Positions 1 through 5,307 of a stretch of DNA of 5,312 bases are shown here, one piece after another. How positions within the stretch are numbered: the first letter of the stretch is position 1; every line of letters starts with the position of its first letter. The stretch lies in contig JAGLSY010000195.1 of NCBI GenBank assembly GCA_023135545.1, positions 1 to 5,312 of the forward strand. Direction: 5' to 3'. The stretch is from Thermoplasmata archaeon. GTDB taxonomy: Archaea > Thermoplasmatota > Thermoplasmata > SG8-5 > JAGLSY01. The notes beneath the pieces were generated by a model, which worked only from the letters and a program-made list of their open reading frames with translations, was not told where the DNA came from and ran no database searches. The position numbers and the translations under genes are program-made.

Positions 1-742
1 TGTACCACCCGATGTCCGTGACCTGTTCCATGTGGTCTGATATGGTGGTCTCTGTCCAGTCACTTGTGTCCCACACTTTTATCAGATTGTCCTCGGCACC
101 CGATACCAGTTCCGAGCCGTCGGGAGAATATTCCAGCCCCCTCACGGCCCCTGTATGGCCTTCCAGCTGTTTCACGAGGGCTTCGGTGGCAGGGTCCCAT
201 ATGTAAATGGAGTTATCGGAGCCTGAATCCTCCCATACTACAGCCACATTTTTTTCGTTGGCTGCAATATCTGGCCTGGTCTGGTAGGAATTGTTCATGC
301 CGCTCACCATCACCTCGTTGCTGAAGGTATTGCCGCTGTTTGCAGATTTCCCCACAAAAATATGATTCCCCTGGTTGCTGTCCTGCCAGGCAACATAAAC
401 ATCGGTGTCCGTTCCTGCTGCGATGGCGGGGCTATTCTGGCTGCCAGTCGTGTTCAGGTTGACCACCATGTCCTGTGAAAATGTGGTTCCGTTGTTGGAA
501 CTGTAAGAGAGAAATATATCCCTGTTTCCGTCCCTCTGCTCTCCCCAGACCGTCAATATCTTACCTGAATCTAGAACCACCATGTCGATGCCGGCCTTCT
601 GGCCGGTGTAGTTTGCATCATTCACTTTCACATTAGCCGATAGGGGTATAGCCTCTGCCTCGTGGGGCACGACTAAAATAACTGAGCTTAACACAAGCAA
701 AGCACACAGCCAGATGACTGCAATTCGCCTTATCTCTTCCAC
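1..742 (-). CDS. Partial tandem paralogue of the large surface protein (N-terminal ~247 codons; 3' end beyond the left edge)
   Basis: The minus-strand frame is open from an in-frame stop at 773-775 to the window edge. From the GTG at 742 it encodes 247 residues that align without a gap to the first 247 of the complete gene, about 78% identical by hand count. It shows the same signal peptide (IRRIAVIWLCALLVLSS core, ending PHEAEA), two sialidase/BNR-like blades, the start of a third blade, and then the switch into WD40 sequence (NSIYIWD, then EGHTGAVRGLEYSPDGSELV). The nested-propeller design is therefore shared. The product is presumably another exported surface protein. The start is uncertain. 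GTG at 742 matches the GTG of the neighbour but lies only one base after AAGGAG. An ATG at 755-757 is in frame but lies upstream of that ribosome site and close to the TATA-like box. No frameshift or stop is seen in the visible part. Confidence 0.88.
   Translation of the reverse strand, partial: MEEIRRIAVIWLCALLVLSSVILVVPHEAEAIPLSANVKVNDANYTGQKAGIDMVVLDSGKILTVWGEQRDGNRDIFLSYSSNNGTTFSQDMVVNLNTTGSQNSPAIAAGTDTDVYVAWQDSNQGNHIFVGKSANSGNTFSNEVMVSGMNNSYQTRPDIAANEKNVAVVWEDSGSDNSIYIWDPATEALVKQLEGHTGAVRGLEYSPDGSELVSGAEDNLIKVWDTSDWTETTISDHMEQVTDIGWY
1..742 (-). repeat. Tandem duplication unit, copy 2 (partner of 4470-5211)
   Basis: Positions 1-742 align base for base with 4470-5211 at a constant offset of 4,469 bp, with no insertion or deletion visible in protein alignment. 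The offset equals one complete gene plus the spacer, which is the signature of a tandem gene duplication. Confidence 0.85.
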
Positions 743-743
743 A

Positions 744-749
744 CTCCTT
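744..749 (-). promoter_or_regulatory. Ribosome binding site of the second gene, unusually close to the GTG
   Basis: AAGGAG on the minus strand matches the 16S 3' end well, but only one base separates it from the in-frame GTG at 742. The downstream ATGs used as starts in the neighbour are GAG and ATA here. Either the spacing is tolerated, or initiation differs between the two genes. Confidence 0.5.
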
Positions 750-757
750 GTTAACAT

Positions 758-909
758 AAATGTAAAAACCAGTTATAAGCCTTGTGTCTGCTTAGAGATA
801 AAATGATTGACAATTGCGATAAGCCTATTCCCCAATAGCCCGTGTTATCGAGAAGTTCTTACCATCATGCTCAGCGTTGGCTTGTCACTCACTCAACCAG
901 AGGATCATC
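758..909 (-). other. Intergenic stretch between the two paralogues
   Basis: This ~150-bp gap holds the second gene's promoter. It also holds a small hairpin (arms at 825-829 and 834-838, four-base loop) with only a weak T-rich stretch 20-30 bases further on (798-805, minus strand). That is a poor terminator candidate. No small gene or RNA gene is evident. Confidence 0.5.
772..787 (-). promoter_or_regulatory. Putative archaeal promoter of the second gene
   Basis: On the minus strand ACACAAGG (780-787) is followed by CTTATAAC (772-779), the same arrangement as upstream of the complete gene. The expected transcription start lies near 750, which would leave only a very short leader before the GTG at 742. 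A promoter here suggests that the two genes can be transcribed separately. Confidence 0.5.
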
Positions 910-3900
910 CTATTTCTCGGCATCTTCTGCTTCTTCTTCCTCTTCTTCATCCTCTTCTTTATTGTCCTTGTATTGTCTGTATCCGATGAAGCTGAATATG
1001 GTCAGCAGGACGAGGAAGGCCACTATGAGCCCCAGGTTGCCGAGTATATCGAAGCCATCATCCGGTGTTTCGTCTTCGACATCTCCACCGCCGACAATCT
1101 CCCAGATCGATGGGTCCAGGGGGGCCGGGTCTTCCCGATCCAGTACGCCGTCACCATCATCGTCGGGGTCGGCGTTATTTCCTATGCCATCTCCATCGGT
1201 GTCCACTGATTCGGACCAGTCAAGTGGGAATTGATCCCTATAGTCCGGCACTCCGTCGTTGTCATCATCGGTATCTGCATTGTTTCCTGTGCCATCTCCA
1301 TCGGTATCAACAGATTCGTCGGGGTCCAGCGGGAATTCATCTATATTGTCTTCCACGCCGTCACCGTCATCATCGGTATCTGCATTGTTTCCTGTGCCAT
1401 CTCCATCGGTATCAACAGATTCTGTTGGGTCCAACGGGAATTCATCGTCGCCATCCGGCACTCCATCGTTATCATCGTCAGCATCAAAGATGTCAGCTAT
1501 GCCGTCACCATCGGTGTCCAGAAAAACGTTGACCCACATTGTGTCCGTGTCCTGATTTCCGGCCATATCCGTAACGGTCAAGGTGACCACGTAAAATCCA
1601 GGAATGTCGAATTGATGTCCCGGGGCCACCCCTGATAGAACATAGTTGGAAAGCCCGTCGTTGAAACTCCAGGAGTAGCTCCATATGCCTAAATTGTCTG
1701 TGGAGCCAGTGCCGTCGAAGAAGACCGTGCTTCCGTCTGTCGTTATATGGTCCGGCCCGGCATTGGCATTGGGAATTAAAGAATCGTAGGCGCAGGATGC
1801 ATCGGCGGTGCCTGGTGCTGCCTCAAAATTACCGGCAACATCAGTAGCTATCGAATAGAACTCATAGTTGCCGTTACCGCTTGGGAAATTGAAGTTCCAT
1901 GACCAAGGGGCTCCTACGTCTGCACCGAAGTCATTCCATACACCGCCCTCGTAACTATACCAGAGATTGACACTGGCCAAGTTGCTGGTCGCATCACTTG
2001 CTGTCGCGGTTATTGCCAGTGGACTTGTAGTCTGCCAGTATGTTCCTATGGCATCTACAATGGATGTCGGGTTGACAGTGTCTAGTCCGGCAGATGTATC
2101 CGCTGCTCCTGGGGCGGCTTCCACATTAGTGACATTGTCAGTAGCTATCGAGTAGAACTCGTAGTTACCGTTACCATTTGGGAAGTTGAAGTTCCATGAC
2201 CAAGGGGCTCCTACGTCTGCACCAAAGTCAGCCCACACACCGCCCTCATAGCTGTACCACAGGTTGACACTGGCCAAGCCGCTGGTTGCGTCGTTTGCTG
2301 TGGCGGTTATGACCAAGGGGCTTGTAGTCTGCCAGTATGTTCCAATGGCATCAATTGAAGATATCGGGTCAAGTGTGTCCAGGCCAGCGGAAGTGTCTGC
2401 TGCTCCCGGGGCGGCTTCCACATTAGTGTCATTGTCAGTGGCAATGGAGTAGAATTCATAGTTGCCATCGCCTTCAGGGAAGGTGAAATCCCATGCCCAG
2501 GGTGCCATCATATCAGATCCAAACAGGAACCATGCTCCCCAGGTGAGATTGTCCGTGCTGAGCCTGTACCAGAGGTCTGTGTTGGCCAGTCCGCTGCCGC
2601 CGGTATCATTGGCCGTTGCCGTAACAAGGAATGGTCCGGTTTGCCAGTATGGTGAAATAGCATCCACTGAGGATGTTGGTGGGATGTCATCATTTGTGGT
2701 TGTGAAGTTGAACACATGGGATGAGGCCATACCGTTTCCGGACATGTCATTGGCCGAGCTTTGGATGGTCACCTGCTGTGAGGTCGAGTTGCTCAAGGGC
2801 AGGAGGAGTGTGAAATTCACCGTGTCGCCATAGGCATTCCACTGAACCAGACAATCGGCGGCATAATAGGTCGTGGTCCCATCGGTTACATTGAAGGCCG
2901 CCTCTACACTGGCTTGGTCCATGGGCTCGGAGAATACATAGGTAATAACCGGAAGTACTGGCACATTGATTGCCCCGTCCATCGGGTCATTGGAAAGCAC
3001 ATAGGGTGCGGTCAGGTCCACCAGAACGCTGGTCGAGTGGTAAATGTTGACACCCAAATCCCTGTAATCGTTCCAGACAACAGACAGGTCTCCGTATTTG
3101 TTCACCCCAATGGCCGGAGAATATTTTGATTGTGTATCCTCGTCATTCACCACATCGTAGCCGGTGAAGGTCACACCGCCATCCGAGGAATTGTAAAGGA
3201 ATACCTGATAGCCCCCCAACCTGGAATCTATCCATGTAACATAGATCTGGCTCCCGTCCGGGATTGCACAGATGTCCGGGGTTTGCTGGACATTGGACGT
3301 GTTTGTGTCTATTATCGTTATCTGGCTGAAATTATCGGAGGAGTTTGCATAATGAATGTCATGGATGGGGTTGGATATGTCTCCGCCTGTCTGCTTCTGC
3401 CATGCCACATGCACGGTTCCGGTGTTCTTTTCCACGGCAATTGCCGGTAGATTTTCAACCTTTGTTGGAGTGACCGAGACAGGAACATCATCCGAAAAGG
3501 TGGCTCCCATGTCCGTCGAGTTGGAGAAGTAAATTCCATCCAGCCTGGTTCTGTCATCATACCACACCACAGACGTCTCGTTTTGTGAATCTATTGCCAC
3601 TTCCGGCGAGAGCTTCTGGCCTGCCAGTGTGTCGCTGACTATGACCGCTGGCCCGAAGGTCTGCGCGCCGTCCGTTGAAAGGACGCAGTATATCTGGGAT
3701 TCTGATTTTCCCTTGATGAGGGAGTTGCCGCCGCCGGTAGCCACATATGTTCCGTTTGGAGCCCAATTCATCGAATAGACCGAGTTGCGGTGGCCGGTCA
3801 GGTTTGCGGTCTCAACCCCTGCTGTCGCATTCCATATTTTGGCTATGGGGTCAGATGCTCCGGAAGCCAACCTGTCTGAGACATCATGCCAGTCCAGAGC

Positions 3901-5205
3901 ATTCACGTCTCCGTTATGGCTCTGGAGCCAGTACTTGTCTGCGAAGTCGCTGTGGTTGAAAACAACAATAGTGTCATTGCTCAATCCCGCAGCAATATAA
4001 TTGTCATCCGGGGACCATGCCAGTGCATTCACCGTGCCGAGGCCGGGGAAAACATTCTCCTGTGCTCCGGATGTGGAATTCCAGACCTTGATGGTGTTGG
4101 CAGACATATATTGACTGGAGCCAGTTGCGATGAGGGTTCCATTATGACTGAAGGCGACATCGTTTATGGGGTCTATATGGCCGTTTCCGGAAATCTCATT
4201 GATGGTGAAACTGCTCCAGTCACTGGTGTTCCAGACTGTCAGGTTGAAGTATTTGTTAGGTATGCCGGTTGGGGGCCCTACGATAATCTCCCTGCCGTTG
4301 TAAACCGCGGCTATCTGGCTCATGTCTGGTGAGATATCTACAGCGTTGACAGGATTATTTATCTGCATCCCACCGATCTCATTGAGTATCCCCAATTTAC
4401 TGTAGTCCGTGGAATTCCATATTATTATGCTGCCATCCCAGGAGCTGGATATGAAATAACTGCCGTTGCTGTACCAGCCAATGTCTGTAACATAATTTGT
4501 GTGGTCTGATAGATTAGTCTCCGTCCACGTGCCTGTGTCCCAAAATTTGACAAGGTTATCCTCGGCACCTGACACCAGTTTCGTTCCATCCGGTGAGTAT
4601 CCCAATCCTCTCACAGCTCCGGTATGGCCTTCCAGCTGTTTCACGAGGGTTTCGGTGGCAGAGTCCCATATCTTAATGGAGTTATCTGAGCCCGAATCCA
4701 CCCATACGACAGCCACGGTTTCATTGTTGGCTGCAATGTCTGGCCTGGTCTGGTAGGAGTTCTTCATGCCGCTTACCAGTATTTCATCCTGGAAGCTGAG
4801 GCCACCGTTCTGGGACCTTTCAATGTAAATTTTGTTTCCCTGCTCGCTATCCTGCCAGGCGACATAGAGGTCATCCCCCACGCCCGATGCTATGGCTGGG
4901 CTGTTTTGGGTGCCTGTAGTGTTCTTGTTCACTACCATATCCGGTGAAAAGGTGGTTCCGTTGTTGGAACTGTATGAGAGAAAAATATCCCTGTTCCCGT
5001 CTCTCTGTTCTCCCCAGACTGTCACTATCTTGCCGGAATCGAGAACGACCATGTCGGTGCCGCCTTTTTGGCCAGTGTAGCTTTCATCATTTACTTTCAC
5101 ATTGGCCGACAGGGGTGTGGCCTCTGCCTCGTGGGGCACGATTAAAACAACTGAGCTTAACACAAGCAAAGCACACAGCCAGATAACTGAGATTCGCCTC
5201 ATCAT
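910..5205 (-). CDS. Large membrane-anchored surface protein with nested sialidase-type and WD40 propellers, Ig/PKD domains and calcium repeats
   Basis: The reading frame is open from a GTG at 5211 to a TAG at 910-912. I prefer the ATG at 5205 (or 5202), because AGGAG at 5211-5215 overlaps the GTG but lies 5 or 8 bases before the ATGs. Residue numbers here count from the GTG. Visible parts: signal peptide 1-31 (Arg-Arg, hydrophobic core, PHEAEA end); sialidase/BNR-like blades 36-176 and 501-731, with Asp-box-like motifs such as STDGAQTF and SSDGGVTF; WD40 propeller 177-500; SbsA-type Ig-like domain 733-840; three YWQT repeats 841-1144; PKD 1146-1231; thrombospondin-type-3 repeats 1231-1370; membrane helix about 1389-1411; acidic tail 1419-1433. 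This predicts an exported, type I membrane protein with nearly all its mass outside the cell. A sialidase FRIP motif is absent, so binding or adhesion is likelier than catalysis. It sits 5' of a tandem paralogue. The exact function is unknown; the architecture is clear. Confidence 0.93.
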   Translation of the reverse strand: MMRRISVIWLCALLVLSSVVLIVPHEAEATPLSANVKVNDESYTGQKGGTDMVVLDSGKIVTVWGEQRDGNRDIFLSYSSNNGTTFSPDMVVNKNTTGTQNSPAIASGVGDDLYVAWQDSEQGNKIYIERSQNGGLSFQDEILVSGMKNSYQTRPDIAANNETVAVVWVDSGSDNSIKIWDSATETLVKQLEGHTGAVRGLGYSPDGTKLVSGAEDNLVKFWDTGTWTETNLSDHTNYVTDIGWYSNGSYFISSSWDGSIIIWNSTDYSKLGILNEIGGMQINNPVNAVDISPDMSQIAAVYNGREIIVGPPTGIPNKYFNLTVWNTSDWSSFTINEISGNGHIDPINDVAFSHNGTLIATGSSQYMSANTIKVWNSTSGAQENVFPGLGTVNALAWSPDDNYIAAGLSNDTIVVFNHSDFADKYWLQSHNGDVNALDWHDVSDRLASGASDPIAKIWNATAGVETANLTGHRNSVYSMNWAPNGTYVATGGGNSLIKGKSESQIYCVLSTDGAQTFGPAVIVSDTLAGQKLSPEVAIDSQNETSVVWYDDRTRLDGIYFSNSTDMGATFSDDVPVSVTPTKVENLPAIAVEKNTGTVHVAWQKQTGGDISNPIHDIHYANSSDNFSQITIIDTNTSNVQQTPDICAIPDGSQIYVTWIDSRLGGYQVFLYNSSDGGVTFTGYDVVNDEDTQSKYSPAIGVNKYGDLSVVWNDYRDLGVNIYHSTSVLVDLTAPYVLSNDPMDGAINVPVLPVITYVFSEPMDQASVEAAFNVTDGTTTYYAADCLVQWNAYGDTVNFTLLLPLSNSTSQQVTIQSSANDMSGNGMASSHVFNFTTTNDDIPPTSSVDAISPYWQTGPFLVTATANDTGGSGLANTDLWYRLSTDNLTWGAWFLFGSDMMAPWAWDFTFPEGDGNYEFYSIATDNDTNVEAAPGAADTSAGLDTLDPISSIDAIGTYWQTTSPLVITATANDATSGLASVNLWYSYEGGVWADFGADVGAPWSWNFNFPNGNGNYEFYSIATDNVTNVEAAPGAADTSAGLDTVNPTSIVDAIGTYWQTTSPLAITATASDATSNLASVNLWYSYEGGVWNDFGADVGAPWSWNFNFPSGNGNYEFYSIATDVAGNFEAAPGTADASCAYDSLIPNANAGPDHITTDGSTVFFDGTGSTDNLGIWSYSWSFNDGLSNYVLSGVAPGHQFDIPGFYVVTLTVTDMAGNQDTDTMWVNVFLDTDGDGIADIFDADDDNDGVPDGDDEFPLDPTESVDTDGDGTGNNADTDDDGDGVEDNIDEFPLDPDESVDTDGDGTGNNADTDDDNDGVPDYRDQFPLDWSESVDTDGDGIGNNADPDDDGDGVLDREDPAPLDPSIWEIVGGGDVEDETPDDGFDILGNLGLIVAFLVLLTIFSFIGYRQYKDNKEEDEEEEEEAEDAEK
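913..1047 (-). other. C-terminal membrane anchor and acidic cytoplasmic tail
   Basis: Residues 1389-1411 (ILGNLGLIVAFLVLLTIFSFIGY) form one hydrophobic helix. It is followed by basic RQYKDNK and then a tail of mainly Glu and Asp (1419-1433). With the N-terminal signal peptide this gives a type I topology, with a short negatively charged tail inside. There is no sortase motif and no PGF-type archaeosortase motif. Confidence 0.88.
1102..1521 (-). repeat. Four 35-residue thrombospondin-type-3 calcium-binding repeats (105-bp period)
   Basis: Residues 1231-1370 are four tandem units at nucleotides 1417-1521, 1312-1416, 1207-1311 and 1102-1206. Each carries DTDGDGxxxxxADxDDDxDGVxD followed by a D.FPLDP.ES spacer (DPAPLDPSIW in the last). 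The regular Asp/Gly-Asp pattern is that of type-3 calcium-binding loops. It predicts a stalk next to the membrane that stiffens with calcium. DNA copies two and three contain a 57-bp perfect repeat. Confidence 0.92.
1519..1776 (-). other. PKD domain
   Basis: Residues 1146-1231 match the PKD pattern: ANAGPDHITTDGSTVFFDGT, then the core SYSWSFNDG, HQFDIPGFYVVTLTVTD, and a closing strand TDTMWVNVF. PKD domains are common extracellular spacer or binding folds in archaeal surface proteins. Here it joins the repeats to the calcium-binding stalk. Confidence 0.88.
1780..2076 (-). repeat. YWQT repeat 3 (99 residues, 297 bp)
   Basis: Residues 1046-1144, directly abutting repeat 2 and offset from it by exactly 297 bp. 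The C-terminal third diverges most (DVAGNFEAAPGTADASCAYD against DNVTNVEAAPGAADTSAGLD), as expected for an end copy that leads into another domain. Confidence 0.9.
2077..2373 (-). repeat. YWQT repeat 2 (99 residues, 297 bp)
   Basis: Residues 947-1045, with the core IDAIGTYWQTTSPLVITATA, LWYSYEGGVWADFGAD and APWSWNFNFPNGNGNYEF. It is about 80% identical in protein to repeat 3 (79 of 99 by hand count), without gaps, and shares long identical DNA stretches with it. Confidence 0.9.
2374..2691 (-). repeat. YWQT repeat 1 (divergent copy)
   Basis: Residues 841-946 are the first of three tandem Ig-like repeats. It begins PPTSSVDAISPYWQT and ends EAAPGAADTSAGLDT. Measured from the conserved VDAI/IDAI aspartate, it is five residues longer than the next copy, because of extra sequence around GGSG and RLSTDNLTWGAW. 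Its APWAWDFTFPEG core is recognisably the same as APWSWNFNFPNG in the later copies. Confidence 0.85.
2692..3015 (-). other. SbsA-type bacterial Ig-like domain
   Basis: Residues 733-840 carry the hallmarks of the SbsA/Big_5 Ig-like family: 'TAPYVLSNDPMDGAINVPV' at the start, 'ITYVFSEPMDQASV' in the middle, then 'NDMSGNGMASSHVFNFTTT' at the end. The domain links the propellers to the repeats below it and likely acts as a spacer or adhesive module. Confidence 0.8.
3019..3711 (-). other. Sialidase/BNR-like propeller, second part
   Basis: Residues 501-731 complete the interrupted third blade (ESQIYCVLSTDGAQTFG) and add about four more. Asp-box-like turns are STDMGATF (565-572) and SSDGGVTF (675-682). 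The unit at 583-636 has a degenerate turn (NSSDNFSQ). The last unit (698-731, YSPAIGVNKYGDLSVVWNDY) stops before a turn, as expected if it closes the ring with the N-terminal strand. Counting both parts gives six or seven blades. Confidence 0.72.
3712..4683 (-). other. Seven-blade WD40 propeller inserted within a sialidase-type blade
   Basis: Residues 177-500 contain seven GH...WD-type units: GHTGAV...VKFWD (195-225), DHTNYV...IIIWN (236-266), a divergent longer unit ending LTVWN (286-328), GHIDPI...IKVWN (345-378), LGTVNALAW...IVVFN (391-419), SHNGDVNALDW...AKIWN (431-461) and GHRNSVYSMNW...NSLIK (473-500). The opening strand NSIKIWD (177-183) probably closes the seventh blade, whose own final strand is missing its WD. 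WD40 domains usually serve as binding platforms; here the signal peptide places it outside the cell. The partner is unknown. Confidence 0.85.
4684..5106 (-). other. Sialidase/BNR-like propeller, first part (two blades and half of a third)
   Basis: Residues 36-176 hold repeated blade units. Each has a 'PAIA...VYVAW.D' strand pair followed by an Asp-box-like turn: SSNNGTTF (81-88) in blade 1 and SQNGGLSF (133-140) in blade 2. The third unit begins RPDIAANNETVAVVWVDSGS (156-175) but then changes to WD40 sequence instead of reaching its own Asp-box. That Asp-box (STDGAQTF, 512-519) appears only after the WD40 section. Confidence 0.75.
5120..5205 (-). other. Signal peptide coding segment of the complete gene
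   Basis: Residues 3-31 form a standard Sec-type signal: basic MMRR start, a hydrophobic core of about 19 residues (ISVIWLCALLVLSSVVLIV), then PHEAEA with a plausible cleavage after Ala31. The single Cys13 sits inside the core and is not in a lipobox, so a lipoprotein is unlikely. The matching segment of the second gene at 651-742 is nearly identical at the DNA level. Confidence 0.85.
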
Positions 5206-5210
5206 TTCCA

Positions 5211-5215
5211 CTCCT
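5211..5215 (-). promoter_or_regulatory. Ribosome binding site of the complete gene
   Basis: AGGAG on the minus strand, complementary to the 16S 3' end. It lies 5 bases before the ATG at 5205 and 8 before the ATG at 5202, and overlaps the GTG at 5211. It therefore favours one of the ATG starts over the longest open frame. Confidence 0.75.
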
Positions 5216-5250
5216 AGTTAGATTGAATAAATAAGTAATATGAAACTTGG

Positions 5251-5266
5251 TTAAATAACCTTGTGT
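5251..5266 (-). promoter_or_regulatory. Putative archaeal promoter of the complete gene (TATA-like box with upstream ACACAAGG)
   Basis: On the minus strand ACACAAGG (5259-5266) is followed directly by TTATTTAA (5251-5258). The same ACACAAGG precedes a TATA-like CTTATAAC before the second gene. A start site about 25 bases downstream (near 5228) would leave a short leader containing the ribosome site. An alternative AT-rich box at about 5226-5236 would instead place the start near the ATG. The TATA box also sits in a 5-bp inverted repeat, GGTTA-TT-TAACC (5249-5260). Confidence 0.5.
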
Positions 5267-5273
5267 AAACTAT

Positions 5274-5307
5274 CAGGCCCTAATTGATACATATATTGTC
5301 GGGCCTG
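5274..5307. repeat. Seven-bp GC-rich inverted repeat upstream of the complete gene
   Basis: CAGGCCC (5274-5280) and GGGCCTG (5301-5307) are perfect reverse complements separated by 20 AT-rich bases. The repeat lies just upstream of the promoter. It could be the end-hairpin of a gene beyond the right edge or a regulator site. The sequence does not decide between these. Confidence 0.45.

Noticed and set aside
823..840. Terminator hairpin after the complete gene
   Set aside because: The stem is only five base pairs with a mismatch beyond it and is not followed closely by a T run; too weak to call.
1102..1521. CRISPR-like array
   Set aside because: The 105-bp repeats are in frame, vary as coding sequence does, and have no unique spacers between short identical repeats.
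1102..1521. Dockerin domain
   Set aside because: Dockerins have two EF-hand-like loops with helices; here four regular 35-residue DTDGDG...DDDxDG units match thrombospondin type-3 repeats.
1065..1532. Long plus-strand open frames opposite the calcium repeats, with repetitive His/Arg-rich or Ser-rich translations
   Set aside because: They are shadows of the Asp/Gly-rich tandem repeats on the minus strand; their repetition follows the same 105-bp period and they have no ribosome site of their own.
1967..2452. Pair of similar 62-codon plus-strand open frames
   Set aside because: They are antisense shadows of YWQT repeats 2 and 3, 297 bp apart, and do not represent genes.
3712..4683. Eukaryotic WD40 gene
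   Set aside because: The frame is continuous with a prokaryotic signal peptide, AGGAG ribosome site, PKD and calcium repeats, and has no introns.
3019..5106. Catalytic sialidase
   Set aside because: Only the blade pattern and Asp-box-like turns are seen. There is no FRIP motif and no recognisable arginine triad or Tyr/Glu nucleophile pair.
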